DNA of 64,000 bases from assembly GCA_944474755.1 (NCBI GenBank), contig OX104120.1, forward strand, positions 20,988,492 through 21,052,491, in the 5' to 3' direction. The notes below the pieces were generated by a model. That model was given only the letters and a program-made list of their open reading frames with translations, had not been told where the DNA came from and ran no database searches. This DNA is from Limnoperna fortunei (taxonomy: Eukaryota > Mollusca > Bivalvia > Mytilida > Modiolidae). The position numbers and the translations under genes are program-made. Positions 1-13,752 of this stretch are shown here, in pieces; position 1 is the first letter of the stretch; the number at the start of each line of letters is the position of its first letter.

Positions 1-117
1 TAATAGACTTTATGATATGTAGGACTAAACATATCAGGCAGCAAGCTCTGTTCGCATTTATAAAAACACCATCTGTGGCAAATTAAGTATTTATTCACCT
101 TAATTAAACATATATAC

Positions 118-808
118 ATGTAGTTATGATAAAAAAGCGAAGGTGGGGTTCAAGAAAAAATGCCCACAACACACATAACCATACAATAACAATAATCGTG
201 TTCTTATATAAACTTTGATATAATCACTTTAACAGTTTTGATAAAAAAAAAGTACAGTTACAAAAATTCATATAACTAATACAAAATTCTGATACAGCTG
301 TTGATGAGAAAACATTTATCAAAATTACTATACAACATTATACCGTAAATCATAATCGAAAACATTTTTAGGGTGGCGGACGGGGAAGAGGGGGTTAGCT
401 AAAACTTCCAATCGAACTTGTCTATTTTGTAAAAACGTGTGTGGTCAATTTGCTAATAAAGGTAACTAAATTGTCGTGTAAAAACCCACGTGATTCTTTT
501 ATCAGCGATATTACCATGGTTACCTATCTCCCTGGGAGGTATCTAAAGGGTAACAATAAACATTTATCGAGGTCCCATAAAGGGTTATACCATAAACCAT
601 ATTTATGTTCCCTCTCAATCTTCAACATGCAGTTATGATAAAAATGCGAAGGTGGGGTTTAAGATAAAAAGGCCACAGATTACGAAGTAACCCCCCCCCC
701 ATTCTTTGATCAGCGATATCACCATAGTAACCTTAAAGGTATCTAAAGGGTAACAATAAACATTTATCGAGGTCCCATAAAGGATTTATAGCATAATCCA
801 TATTTACT
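118..808. repeat. Imperfect direct repeats, two copies
   Basis: Two segments recur in the same order. One is around TATGATAAAA..GCGAAGGTGGGG (about 125-168 and 635-680). The other is around GGTAACAATAAACATTTATC (about 488-605 and 699-808). The second segments are about 90% alike by eye. No coding potential or family is recognised; this is local duplication or an old repeat. Confidence 0.6.
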
Positions 809-829
809 GATAAGGCTACCTTTAATGCA

Positions 830-2105
830 TGCACAGTTAAAAGCTTTAGTGTTTAAATATTGTCTCAAAACTAATTTTTATGCTCATGTATCAATCATGT
901 GTGTTGTGTAATGTCATCTATTGCGAAACATTATTTTAAATTACAATAACAACTGCCTTTCTATACACGTATTCATATATACAGGAATGTTCCAGAATGC
1001 CCTTTGTATAGGTTTGTTTATGAGCAGGACGTTTTGAGTACTCTAAGATTAAAAACAAAGCTATTGTGTTTTGTTCTGTTTGTTGTAATAAATCATGAAA
1101 TAACTTTAACATTTATTTTATATGTATAACTAAATGTACTTTTCTATACTATAAAACAAAACATGTTATTCAATCCGTAAATTTATGTATATTAATTCGT
1201 GTTTGCAATAGTTCCCCAAATGCGTTTTAATAAGGTATATCTCACAAAAATTTAGTTGTGCACTTAACTATAAATTGGTTGTTAATTCTGTAATATCATT
1301 TACTACCTTGAGTTTTTTAGGATATATTTAAACGTTTTGTACATATCCAAACAAATATATGATGCCTATAAGAAGAATACACTACAGCTTTAAACCGAAA
1401 ATAGCAAGAATTTAGGGAATAAGCACAAATCCGGATTCAGACAAATATACACTGCACAAATAGAAACCTAAAAGAGAGTAACATATACCCAATAAAATAT
1501 ATCTTATAGTTTTGTCAAAATATGTGCGATTATTACGCAAGCGGCAGCACTCGCCACAACCGGAGAACAAAATGTATGTTTAGGTATGCTGTATCAAAGG
1601 CATCATTTGATTTCCTATACACATGCAATGAATGTTTATATTTATTATTTTATATTTAAGTTATGGGAATTTATGTGTTAACTATGTTTCATCGACTTGT
1701 ATTGCAAGGATTATCTGTGGAAAACTAATCTTCTACGTATATAAATAAAGCATGAGTGTTAGTTGGTTGTCACATTTATATATGTTTCAACAACCACTTC
1801 TTATTATTTTGTACCACGACACTTGGGAAGAAGTATTAAAAGCAAGCTTATATTGCTTAAAATATCCTGAAAATTTCCGAGGTGCAAAGCCTTATCACTT
1901 GCAAACGTATGCAGCAATATTACAGCTTCTCCTGCATTCGGTGTCAATATTTCTCAATTTTTAATCAATTATGCAAGAGCTTGCAGCAATTATGCTGATT
2001 TTTTGGAAACATCACCAATTCCTTCGGGATAAACTTTTAAACCAAGTTTACAAGAAAATACGACTTGCCCGCGCCTTTAATAAGTTTGACTTTAGATACC
2101 ACTGT
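830..2105. other. AT-rich non-coding stretch
   Basis: I see no gene, RNA or clear repeat here. Short open frames (for example at 1752-1964) have no recognisable similarity and no splice or polyadenylation context. Confidence 0.4.
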
Positions 2106-2107
2106 AC

Positions 2108-2216
2108 AAATATGGTTGCAGATAGTTTTTCCATTGTTTGATTTCAGTACTCAGTGATTGTGCTACGATGATTATTGGATGCACCTTTTACTGAGTATTT
2201 GCATATGATATCCATC
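2108..2216 (+). repeat. Dispersed repeat, copy in opposite sense at 63800-63895
   Basis: The segment starting TTGCAGATAGTTTTTCC and running through GCTACGATGATTATTGG is the reverse complement, with mismatches, of the segment at about 63800-63895. Its class is not known. I recall similar sequence as common in mussels, but cannot check that. Confidence 0.55.
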
Positions 2217-2744
2217 CATTTTCATCAACAAACTCACTTTGCAAGAGACTGTTCATGCTATTAAACCTGGTTTAACCCACCATTTCTCTTGAACTGCATG
2301 TACCTAGAAAGGAAAAGTGCTGTAGTTACTGTATTTTGGGTTGTTGGTTCTGGTGTTCCATACTGTGTTTTTACCTTTGTTTCACTATTTTACCATAATT
2401 CAGTTAATTACGGCACCAAAAAAGTCCAATTTACCAAAATTACTCGCACTGTAACTATTTCCTAGCGGTTAACCCTAGACAATGATTACAAAGCACGATT
2501 AAAAACATCAAACCGAAACGCCATGCCAAACACTGTATTGACTGGTTACATGAACTGTGATTTATTTCAACTGAATAATAATTAACTGCTTTATTAGCTT
2601 ATTCAATATAAAAAAAGATGTTAAGAAACCAACAAGAGTAACTCAACTCAGTGGTACACTTTTAGACCCCATTATCCTTAGCGATTCATACAATTCTTAT
2701 GTGTATACTTACCGACCGAGATCACGAAGCATAAGTCGTCTTTC

Positions 2745-3135
2745 TTATTACATTACATTAGTCCTCTTCGCGGTGGCTCTATCTTGACCCCCATGTCTTT
2801 AGCTGTCCCCAAGTCCATTCTTGTTCTTTCATTTCTCTCTCTATTGATCTTCTCCATGTTTCTTTTGGGCGTCCTCTTTTCCTCTTGCCTGCTGGTGTCC
2901 ATCTCAGTGCAACATGTGGTATAGATGTTGGCTCCATTCTTAGAACATGGCCTATCCAGCGCCACCTTCTTTTCATAATTTCTTCTGATACTGGTGTTGT
3001 ATTGGTTCTGTTGTAAAGTTCTCTGTTAGATATTTTTTTTGGCCAGAAAACTTTCAAGATTCTTCTCAAACATCTTCGCTGGAAAACATCTTTCTTAAGT
3101 GTCATAATACTAATTGTAAGACATTTAAGGATCAA
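2745..3135 (-). pseudogene. LINE reverse transcriptase, C-terminal remnant
   Basis: The - strand encodes about 118 residues with the block RRWRWIGHVLRM followed by GKRKRGRPKETWRRSIE. This arrangement is seen at the C-terminus of many invertebrate LINE reverse transcriptases, after the polymerase domain. Endonuclease, RT core and YADD motif are absent, so this is a 5'-truncated insertion. The reading continues in a second frame near 2755-2965, which indicates a frameshift close to the end. The clade is not decided. No intact partner is seen in the window. Confidence 0.75.
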
Positions 3136-3229
3136 ATATAAATATATGATCGAGCGAAAAGAGACATTTTAATATGACCTCCTACAACGCTTTGGAAACA
3201 AACCTCTATTTAAATATTCAATACAATAT

Positions 3230-3620
3230 GGGTGTTTCAGCCATTTCAAAACTCCCACCTCACACTTGTCCTTTTTATTATTCCATATTATACCCTGGTA
3301 TTACGAAAATCCAATAGAAGAAATGTTTTGACGATGTCCATATTCTATTCGATGACTTTATTGTTTACATGTCACAAATCTTCCTTGACTTTTGCCACGC
3401 TATGTTTTCAAAAGGACCTTGCAAAGGACAATGCAAATTGCGACACTTTTCCAACCTCCACGGCAAACGAAACTACTGCAGAATGAATTCTCAGCCGAAT
3501 TTCAAAATGTTGATTAATTGTGGAAAATAAGCGTTGATTTAAATTTGCACCATCTACAACAGGAGCGTAAGATCGACCTAGGGCGGTAAGCAGTTTTCTT
3601 TGTCACTCAAACACAGCAAC
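3230..3620 (+). repeat. Diverged copy of the 51.3-kb/63.2-kb repeat
   Basis: Ordered similarity to 51330-52300 (+) and 63035-63425 (-): TTATACC then TTACGAAAATCCA, then CCTTGACTTTTGC, GGACCTTGC and finally a GCGGTAAG block near 3590. It is more decayed than the other two copies and lacks the TTAA element found in the 51.6-kb copy. Confidence 0.5.
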
Positions 3621-3854
3621 ACAGTCACAGACATTGTGACTTATGTAATGAAGCATTTAATTTTGTTTATCTTTGTTCTGATATTTAAATTATATTGTTA
3701 CTGTTAATAAATTTATATTTCTTCTTTTTTTTCCAGTTTTACACGAGCAAAAACTAATTTGGTTACAAGGGAAGATCTCTGAAATTGAAACAGCCAAACA
3801 AACCTTATCTATGTAGGCGAGAAATGTACAATGTCTATATTTTCATATCGTAAT

Positions 3855-3992
3855 CGATATAATTCATGGCTACCCCAATTTTATGGGCTATTTGAATATT
3901 GGTAGGCATTATATTCATGATTACATTTCATGAATTAAATTCCTACCCATATTTAAATAGTCCATAAAATTGGGGCAGCCATGAATTTCTTA
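3855..3992. repeat. Long hairpin (foldback) repeat
   Basis: Arms of roughly 50 bp, AATTCATGGCTACCCCAATT at the left and its near-reverse complement AATTGGGGCAGCCATGAATT at the right, surround a short AT-rich loop. This looks like a small MITE-type foldback element. No target-site duplication was assigned. Confidence 0.7.
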
Positions 3993-3994
3993 AT

Positions 3995-6250
3995 TTTTCT
4001 GAATCTACATGTTCATTTGATTGAGAATTTAATTTTTCAAGATTTGAAAATGTGAGAAATTCACACAAAATTATTTTTAAGCCGAAAGCATGCACACCAA
4101 ACAGAGAGATAAGAAAACGCTATGGGTTAAAAGAAATGGCGCTTTGCCTTTTTATTGCCAATTGATTGATATACAAAAAATATAAATTAATAGACAGCGT
4201 TGTAATAGTTTAAATTTGGCAAAACACACTTTGAATTTAATTCGCATTTTTGTGTTAGAATAAGAATAAAATCGTAAATAGTTTAAATGACATTAATTTG
4301 CATGTTTCTTCAAAAGAAGAAGTAAATAAATAATTTCCAAATTTTTGCGTGATATCCAAACCACTTGACAGGTGTGGAATAAACATTCTCGGCACTAGTG
4401 TAAATGCAGTTCTCAGCAGTTCATTGGTTTTAAATAATAATGTCATAATAAGAATTAATGACATAATAAAGAATACACCTTCCATTCACCGCGTATTGAA
4501 GTCAAATTTGTACTTCATTTAAAAAATTTACCGCTTTTTGAAATTAGAGAAACAGATTCTTTCATAAGTAATTTTAAACTATTGTATTTCTCAAATCTCG
4601 ATAGTTAACTTATGACAAGGCACGAACTTTAAATTTCTTAGTTTATCCCGATCGCAGATATCGGATATTCCACTTGTACCAATGTAAGTACCAGTTCTTA
4701 CAAAAAGTCTAGCCTCACTAGTGAAATATTGTAGCCGGTATATACTAGTATGTCTCATGTGTAATATTAATTATCAATAAGTATTAATTGTTTTGAATTT
4801 TAATTGTGGGTATATAAAAACAAAGTTCTTACTTATACTGTATTTGTTTTACTGGATTTTTTTAGTATAGGGCATATAAGAATAAATAAAAAACCATTTT
4901 CTTATTTTATAATATTATATTTACCTTGGTGGGAATTTGTTAACAATATCACAAAAAATTAATAAATCAATATTAAATAACGAGGCTTAATGTTTAGACT
5001 TAAAATGCCTAAACGCAGAGCCAGGGCAGAAACTTAGATTCTCATCTGTTTGCAATTGCAAATGCATTAAAATTCTGTTAAACCTGATTCATAGAGGTAA
5101 TCATATTATATTTGAACATAAATATATGAGACAACATGAAAAGGGATATTTTACGTTACTCTATTCCACAAAACACCAATAGGTCCAGTACAATCAAGCA
5201 ATAAATCAAACACGGTTCTTATTCCGATAAAGTGCAGCTATGGAAAACCAGACTTAAATGAAGACCTAATGTTACTGGAGGTCTGACAGAAGAGCTTGTT
5301 ATGTTTGGAAGTATAGGTCATGTATGGGAAACAATGAAATTTTGTTATGTCTGAAACATTTGTTCACTTCATGTCCCACAGTATTATATATATTGAAACA
5401 GAAAGAGACAAATTTATAAAAAAAATAATTAATTAATTTAATTTAAATAAAATAGGATGTGTTTGCTTATTTTTTTAACGTGTGCTTCATGACACTTTTA
5501 ACAATATTTCAGCTTCATCATGGTGTCAGTGAGACAATAACCCAACATGACAATGGAACAAAGCCCACGACAACAACTAAATCCCCCTCTACACACACAC
5601 ACTTTACAAATAAAAGGGAACATATAATAAGAATGGATTGTATATAAGTGATTTGTTTAAACAATTATAATGCAATAAGAGTGGCTAGTCATCAGGTGTG
5701 CACGGGGCAAATTAAATCATGCTTTTAGTCGGATTCTATTTTGTGACTTCCACTAACACGTTATTTCATTACACTTGAATATTCTTACTTCGCAGGAAAT
5801 TTTGTTTTACTCTGAAATGTTTTTTAACATTTTTATTAAGTGTTATATATATTTTTTCTGTCTTTAGGAAAAAGTCCAACAACAGAAAAATTACTATTTC
5901 ACTTACAATTATTTAATATCACTGAACATAATTAATATTATAACACTTTAAAAAAACTCTATTAGCGTCAACAGCACTTTTAAACAACAATATATTAAGC
6001 TGTTTTAATCATGAATCAGTAAACTTTAAGGAAATCCCAAAAGCCCCGGTTTCCATGGTTGCTGGTGACCTTCAACCATTGCACTCTGACTGTAAAATAG
6101 GTAAGTGTTCCTTGTCATATACACAGTTTCGCACACTTCTGCTATTGAAGCATTTATTGATACCTGTATGCAACGTCATAGCTGTCTTCTAATGTTTATT
6201 TCTTACATATTCTGTAGTTTGTATATTCTGTTTAGTAGTCAATGTTTTAT
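3995..6250. other. Non-coding stretch, nothing recognised
   Basis: AT-rich sequence with only short unconvincing open frames (for example 4255-4485 and 5459-5647). No tRNA, SINE, LINE or exon signal was seen. Confidence 0.4.
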
Positions 6251-6256
6251 ATTTAA

Positions 6257-6407
6257 GAAATAGATTGTTGCAAGCGGGCTATATGCGAATTAAGACATGT
6301 TTTTTCAACATTTTAGACCGAGCGATAGCGAGGTCTACAATGAATACAAATATAAGGTCTGAACATGTTCTATTTCGCATAGAACCCGCTTGCAATAATC
6401 TATTTCG
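6257..6407. repeat. Hairpin MITE, related half-copy at 55.2 kb
   Basis: Terminal arms GAAATAGATTGTTGCAAGCGG and its near-reverse complement at the right end enclose about 100 bp. A small inner hairpin, AGACCGAGCGATAGCGAGGTCT-like, lies near the centre. The right half recurs at 55146-55243. The structure suggests a short non-autonomous DNA transposon. Confidence 0.65.
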
Positions 6408-6409
6408 AT

Positions 6410-8240
6410 TCTAATATGTCTAACACATGTTTTAAAATTTCGAAGCGGCTATAAAAGGACGTATGTTAAAGCAAATAAAATTAAAATATATGCTCGTCTT
6501 TTTATTGAATATACGTACATCTAAAACAAACATATTGGGAAATCTTAATGAAATTGCATTGTTCCAGATTGAAATTTGTAGTTGAGCGTTCTATGAAGTA
6601 GGAATTCTAACAATGACGTCACAAGGGGCTCCAAATATGTTCTCAAAGGGTATGAAGGATGTAGAGTCTTTTTCAGTAAGTTTTTACATTTGCACAAAAC
6701 ACTCAGCTTACGCATGTGTAAACTAAATTTATTTGAATTTTAGCATGGCTCTGTTTACATAGCCAAAGCTGGACGTCATATTAGAATTAGTAGTAATTTC
6801 GGGGTATTCGAATGTTAAATGTATAATAGATATTACATTATGTTTTGTATTTAATTCAATATGTTGAATGATCATTTCATTATGTCAGGTGGTTTTACAA
6901 TTATATTATGTTGTCACTTAAATATGATCAATAGTTTCTTCTTCATGTTCGGTTTTTATGTCATTATATTCGTTGAATTTTTATTCAGTAGTTTTGTATT
7001 TATTTGTGATACCCCATAACTTATATTCCTTGGTCGCTTTGTTATTATATTCAGTAGTTTCTACTTTATATTCAATGGTTACTTCTTTATTTTCAGTTCT
7101 TTCTTTATTATGATGAGATGGTCAGAGATCGATAGATTTTTTATTTAGCGGACGATTTTCTCTTTGCAATGTTTTATTAAACGTAATTAAAATGGATGAA
7201 ATTGAACGCATTCTTAGATAAATTAGGTTAGGTTTCTTATGTTGATACTTTTTAAAAGGAGAAAATTACACCTGAATTAATATCAAAGATGTTTCGGGTA
7301 TTTGGAGATAACATCGATAGACAGAAAAATCATGGAGTTAAGAACGAAATGTTTTTATTATGAAGTTTGAAATTAAACAAAAATAAATAACGTTTTTAAA
7401 ATTCCACAGTCTAACTCTTCAACAGTTATCAGAAAATCCCAAGACATGTTCTGACCTATCTGCTGGTATGGGAATTACACCGTTAAATAGTTGCAATCAG
7501 ATCTTTGTAAAATGACTTCGAGTATTGTCAGATTACATATGTCAGAATGAGAGATACTATTATCTATGTAAAAGTTTATTATACGTTTGCTATTACGATG
7601 TGTCCTTTTTCGTATTCCAGTGATACATGTAAGTTGCACTAAAGAATGATTTAAGTCGGTAGAAATTTTAGTCATTGATATTTATGCTAAACAACAACTG
7701 AATATAAGGTGACGTTCAGCAAATGACTTAAACAACATCTTGACCCGAATGAAAATAGTATTGTTGACTCTAAAAAGTTCAATCTGGCGTTCGATGAAAT
7801 AACTTACCATGAAGAACATATCGTTTGTAAACTATTCATTGTGAATAACTTCCTCCTGTACAAGGCGATTTACAAGCATTAGTGTTTGAAACACAAACAA
7901 ATTAAGGTAGTAAAGCATTTTGAACATCATGTCTGCTATCAGATTCTTTTGTTTCTTCTCTCATTTAATTTTGACTTTCTGAACAAGGATCACAGGTAAA
8001 AATAGAAGTTATTGCAGACATCCTAAAAAGACAGATGCATGTAGCAGCAATTGTCAGCTATATCACAGCGTATATAACCTTCATTCGGCCATTTCGACGT
8101 TTGCTTTTTGGTTTTTTTAGACTTGCAAACAAAATTTTAAATAGCTTTCAACATTGATTCAAATAAAAAATTGATGATAGCGTGTTGTTGTTAAAAACTC
8201 AAGTTAATAGGTTTTTGGGTCTTAATGTCTTGTGAGATAT
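6410..8240. other. Non-coding stretch upstream of the duplicated block
   Basis: AT-rich with simple T-rich tracts near 6900-7130. No gene or repeat could be supported. Confidence 0.35.
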
Positions 8241-8244
8241 ATTT

Positions 8245-10085
8245 ACGTCATCATGTGGACGTCATTGCACGATACAATTCTCAGCAAAACGAACTATCAT
8301 GAACAACAGTTTGTTAAAAACGATGGCTGATATAGTTAGGGTTTGAAAGTTAAAAAAATATATAAAGAACACTTGAGGCCATTGAACTTTATTGGGGTTT
8401 GGGTTTGTCGCTTCTTAAGAACGATATGCATTTTCAAATCACAATCACACAGTACCTTTTTATTTAAAATGTGCAACAGTTAAATTAAAGATTTTCCTTA
8501 GTTCTAATGCGTAATTGCATAGTGCCCTTATACTGTAATGAAGACACATATATAAGTGTGTAACTGTCAACGGTGAGAAAAAAGTATCAAGCACTCGTAG
8601 AAAGGTGAAACAAGAAAATCACAAACCCCAGGACAAAAACATTTGTTTGTAAAACAACTCGGCGGAGCCTCAGGTAGAAAGATATCTTTGTCCAGTTGGC
8701 TCTGAAATTTTCTTCTCTGGCCATTCTATTTGTGATAGATAGTACATTTTACACTATGAGATATAATTTGTTTACCATTGCGTGAAATCTCCACGAGTTA
8801 AACAAAAAATCATGCAATAATTTGTTCTTGCTATCCTACATTTTAACAGGTGTTTTTCTAAATTAAACACGCAATGGTTAATTTAAAATAAACTGGTATG
8901 GAAAAATCAAATGATTATGATTTGGTCTTTATTTGAAAATACCTCTTATGGGTGTAGTAACATATTTGAAATAGGTTAACAATCAAGCACTAAATCGAGT
9001 TCTAAGGTCTTTTTAAATGAAAGGTGTGTTTAACTGTTGTAAAGACTGACATGACGTCACGTCAGTCTTCACAAAAGTTAAACTCGAACAAAGAATGCGC
9101 ATTACAATAAATCAAGTGAGGCTGTTTAAGGTTTAGTGTTTTTTATCGCCTAAGATTTTATACCTCTGTCATTTCATTAGAGGTTATACCATAATTTGTT
9201 AATGGAACTATGCAAATTATTAAGACATATCGTTAACAGCAAGGAAATTATTTTGTCTATAAATGATAACGTTATCTTCAATTTTCTATTTATTATCGCA
9301 ATGTTCATATCATCTGTACCCATAATAATTAAATGTTTTTCTTAATTTTTTACAACAAACAAATGATAAAATAGGAAAATTATTTGTATACATTTTACTT
9401 TTAGGACGACAAAAAATGAATGTGTTAAATTGGCAAATAATTATCAATTTAAATTAATGTATAGGTTAATAAAGTACCGGCGAACATGTTTGTTGTAAGC
9501 AATCAAGCGATATGCATATAGTATTATCTGTTTGATTATTATAATTTAAATGTTGATTTCACAACAAATAAATTACTCCTTAATACGTCATTGTCCATTA
9601 CTAGTTCTATCTAGTTTTAAAAGTGTTTGAAGTGTACTGTTTATGCATTTGTTATACGTTTCTATGTAAACTCAAGTGCGTCTTGATCTTTATCAGTGAA
9701 AAGGAATTATTGTTTTCTCACAAACTAGGCATTGTTAAGTGGTCAAGAGCGTTGATTTTTAGAAATTATTGTTACTATTATTACAGTATTCTGACGTATT
9801 GTTGTGATCGAAACCATTTAAAATATTAAAAAAAAATATTTTTGTGCACAATAGAAACTATTGTTAATAATACAGATATATTTAATACACTAGAGTAAAT
9901 ACCGAAAAATCGGAACACGTATAATAATTTTTGCCGAATTCTGCAAGCTAGTTTTTATTATTGGATACAAGTTTCATTAGAATTTGAACACTATTGTCTA
10001 AAAGTTGTTTATATCTGCATCTGTATGTGGTAAGGTTTATGGACGTTTCATGATGGTGGATGTCCTTGTTGTGGGTTGTCATTGA
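8245..10085 (+). repeat. Segmental duplication, left copy (partner 32565-34100)
   Basis: About 1.8 kb is collinear with 32565-34100, spaced about 24.2 kb apart. It starts near TATTTACGTCATCAT and runs through the exon 1 region, a TATACATTTTACTT block and a GGTGGATGTCCTTG block. It shows that whole genes with flanks, not just coding pieces, were duplicated. Indels are common and the copies are clearly diverged. Confidence 0.8.
9042..9069. promoter_or_regulatory. CRE-centred palindrome upstream of the dead exon 1
   Basis: A 28-bp almost perfect palindrome: AAGACTGAC and GTCAGTCTT flank TGACGTCA (9052-9059). TGACGTCA is the consensus cAMP response element bound by CREB/ATF bZIP factors. The intact paralogue keeps TGACGTCA and only the right arm at 33059-33073. 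Regulatory use is inferred from conservation and position, about 60 bp upstream of the exon 1 relic. Confidence 0.4.
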
Positions 10086-10392
10086 ATCATCAGTGCGGCT
10101 CACTTGATGTGGAAAGGTTTATCGTTGTAGATCTAACCAAATATCCATAAATGTATAAGATCTCATCATTGATTTTAAATGCATTAACTTTGTAATTGGA
10201 TGTTGTGAGGATTATAGTTATCTATCTATTTCTATTAAAACATCGTTAAAATCTCCTCCAATAATTATTTAATCTTTTAAATTTTTATTATTTAGTTTTT
10301 ATAAGAACATTTTTCTTTTGCTTTCATTGATTGGCGCGTAGATTTTCATAAAAGAATAGCTGAAATTACCTATTTCTAAATTTAGCTAAATT

Positions 10393-10685
10393 GTATGGCC
10401 AGTTGATTGTTTGTTTGTTTGAATAGTGTTTAACGCCACTTTCAGCAATTTTTTAGCTATATCATGGCGTCCAGTTTTTATTGGGGGAGGTCGCCGGAGT
10501 AACCGGAGAAAACCCCCGACCTGCGGTAGGAAAACTGGCAATCCTTGTCAATTAAGATTGGAGTCGAGTACACTCTGCCTGCAGTGAGAATCTAACCCGC
10601 AATCTCAGTGTTGACAGACCACGTGATCAATAGTAGACGAACTACCTTAACCACTCGGCCACCGAGGCCTCGTATGGCCAGTTGA
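10393..10685 (-). mobile_element. tRNA-headed SINE with 14-bp target duplication
   Basis: The element at 10407-10671 is in reverse orientation. Its right end carries the tRNA-like head (reverse complement contains GGTGGCCGAGTGG as box A). The middle has the conserved CCGGTTACTCCGG-type core and the left end the GGCGTTAAACACTATTC tail. GTATGGCCAGTTGA occurs at both 10393-10406 and 10672-10685, the target-site duplication. It lies in what was intron 1 of the pseudogene. Confidence 0.92.
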
Positions 10686-10689
10686 GCCT

Positions 10690-12375
10690 ACATGATTATT
10701 TATAATAGTATATTTAAATCGTTGATCATACAAATAGCTACTCTTGTACTCGATGCATTACGTTGATGATGCAATTGTGGAAATTAAATTCAGGGCTAAG
10801 AATTTTCTCATTATTGACTTCTGGATAAATATCATATATTCCTTTGTTAGCCAAATCATATGATCCGGCTTTTTAATTTTATCTTTAACCTTAAACATTG
10901 ATCAAATGTTTTTAAAATCATTGATTGTTTTGATATTTAAATCTCAATGCATAAAATATATGAAATGACGATACCGATATGACCGTTGTATAAAAATAGT
11001 ACATTCCATTTTTAGTGGGGTTTTTTTATTTAAATGTTTCCATTTAGAACGTATATGGGTCAAATAATGTATGTGACGTCATTCTACACTTAATCGATCG
11101 CAACAATATCTGCAAATTACTTCTTAAATATTTTACCGATAAAAACAATATTATTAATCTTTGGGATTTTTTAATAGTGTTTCAGCAATTTTTTAAACTA
11201 TGTCTTGGCTTATGTTCTAATTCAATTCTTTCACACGTTACCTCTGGTAAGATTTTATAGCCTTGGAAGAGACGGTCACATCTTATAAATGGGTGTTAAC
11301 ATATATTTTGCCTTATAATATTAACGGTGTTAGGCTATATTCACATTATCGAAACCTCGGGTGGGATAAGAAATTCGCGCAAATTTTCCCGTCATTATTT
11401 ATCATTGATTCTGGCAACATTTTACCAAGAAAACTGGAAGATTTTTAATTTTTTCTGAATCAAACGTATTTATAACATAATCAAGTTCAAATCTACATTT
11501 CAATCCATAATAACATTACACATATCGAAAGTACAAAAATAAACATATATATTCTGCAAAAAGCAAGAAAAATATTTTCGTCTACCAATAAAATGTATTC
11601 TAAAGACAACTTTTCAGTGATGTCGGTTGTGTTTGAACCCTGACTAATTATAATATGTTTATTTTTGTAAGACAGTGAGACAAATATATCGTAAAAACGG
11701 GATATCAAGCAAGATTAATTGTACAGTCCAGCAATGTTCATATAATTGAACTGATAATTACATTTATATTAATTCGTAGGAAAAACTTTGGCATTTCGGG
11801 ATATTTACGAAAATTTGTAACTTGGTCCCTTAATGCAATATTTTTCATTTACGAAAGTTTGATTTTAAAATATAACCTCAGGTAACTTTTCGAGTCAATG
11901 TATTGTTTGTTTAAACTGCCATGTTTGAGCTAACTTTTTGTTCCGTCGGAAGTGTCTGTCAGAATACGGCTATCTGCTTCTTTTTCCAGCTTAAACTGAC
12001 CATTGCTGGTAGAGTTATTTCCACAAACGAGACAAAAACCTTAAAATGCATTATTGTGATAATTTTTTTTAATTTATATTGGAACCCGGGCGTTATGTCA
12101 TCATGCTTTATATTGAAATTACAATCAGTTACAGGTATACTTACGTTAATTGTGGGGTATTTAGTGCCGGTGACCTGACCGTATATTCGAACCGGAAGTT
12201 TGAGAATATTGTGAATATTATTTCAGGAGCACAGATCTAGAAAATTTGTAAATAATAATTCTTTTTAGACAACCATCTTACGGCCAATAAATGCATTTGT
12301 TAAATTTTTCATTATAAATAGCAACAACTTTTTAAAGGATTATAGGTTTAATAAAACAAACAAAGTTAAATATTT
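10690..12375. other. Decayed intron sequence of the pseudogene
   Basis: No exon was found, although a Cys-rich exon would be expected between the exon 1 relic and the membrane exon. A short SINE-tail scrap (GTGTTTCAGCAATTTTTTAA) is at about 11176-11210. The rest is unrecognised. Confidence 0.4.
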
Positions 12376-12560
12376 ATACGTCATCAAGTGAAATAGAATA
12401 TAATATTGAGTACGTCATTGTCGCTAAATAGAATATAATTTGAGTACGTCATTGTCGCTATCTAGTTTTTTCTGGTTTAAACTGTATTTTTCTCGTGCAC
12501 TATTTATGACTGTGTTGTACATGTTTCTATATATATTGTTATACTTATTTATATTTCAAT
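12370..12560 (+). repeat. 35-bp tandem repeat within a cluster-specific segment
   Basis: AATAGAATATAAT..GAGTACGTCATTGTCGCT is present twice in tandem. The following ATCTAGTTTT..GTTTCTATAT segment resembles 9575-9670 and 33455-33550, so this cluster contains a third partial copy of that upstream segment. Confidence 0.5.
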
Positions 12561-13752
12561 ACCATTTTTGCATGCAATGAATTGAGTGTTTTATATTCCT
12601 GGAATCAATAATTACGATCCTTTGCATATATATGATTGGACTTTTAAGTAGTTTTCGTAATATATTTAATATAGATTTAATATCATTTTTGGGGGAGTTT
12701 TTAATCTCCTACACTAACAAACTAATGCCCTTGGTCAGACAATATACTAACGAATTTTAAAGACACTAGACAAAATAATAAACCAACAACCTTTTCACTT
12801 GAGTTTCTTATAAAACCTGTCACAGATAAAATATGTTCTGTCTCAACAAGTTTAAATAGATATTATAATAGTATTATGGTTTTAAATAAAGTACAAATAA
12901 AGTTCAAAGTAAAATACCGAACACCTATGAAACTGTCAGAAAGACATTCTGCAGATCAAAGTCGAAGAAACTGGCAAACGTTAGAACCAACTGCCAATAA
13001 TGTAACAATTACAGCAATGATTTAAACGATGGTTGATTCAGACTGTTTTCCTAATTTGGAACAAGCCTTATTATATTTTTGTGTTCAACATTATACCTAT
13101 GAAACTTGTATAATTGTTGTCCATTTACAATTGTCATTTTTTCGTAAAACGTTTTATTGTTTATTGTAATAAAACATTAAACGTTTATTATTATTAATAT
13201 AATTCTATGGGTTATTTGAAAAACAAACAGTCAATCAATGTGCTGATTCAAATATGTTTCATAGCAAGAACTTTAAATTTAAGCAACCACAGTTAATTCA
13301 AAGACACAATCTTATGTCACTGCATATATATATAGGGCGCTCAACTCAGAAACTGGTAGTTCGAATTAAATAAGAGAGTTCCGTTCTGTTACACAAAGGT
13401 TGCTTGATATATCATTACAGAACTGGAGGTGCCATTGCAGGAATAGTAATTGGTGTACTCGTCGGTGTCGCAATCGTGGTTGCACTAATGGTTGCATGCA
13501 TAAAAAGTCAAACTATCGTACGCAGAAATGTATGAATGGTTCCTGTATCAAACACAGGTGGCACTAACATTGCCATTGTAAATGCAACAAATACAGGTAT
13601 TCTATTTTTGTCGGTCCTTTGCACATGTTATCAAGGGCTCTATCATCACATGTTATTTTTGTAACTTCTAAATATCTATTTAAAATTATAACTATTAATA
13701 ACGTAATGCCTTCAAGTGTCTCTTTTATGCATTAGTAAAGTTGTTCGTGTCA

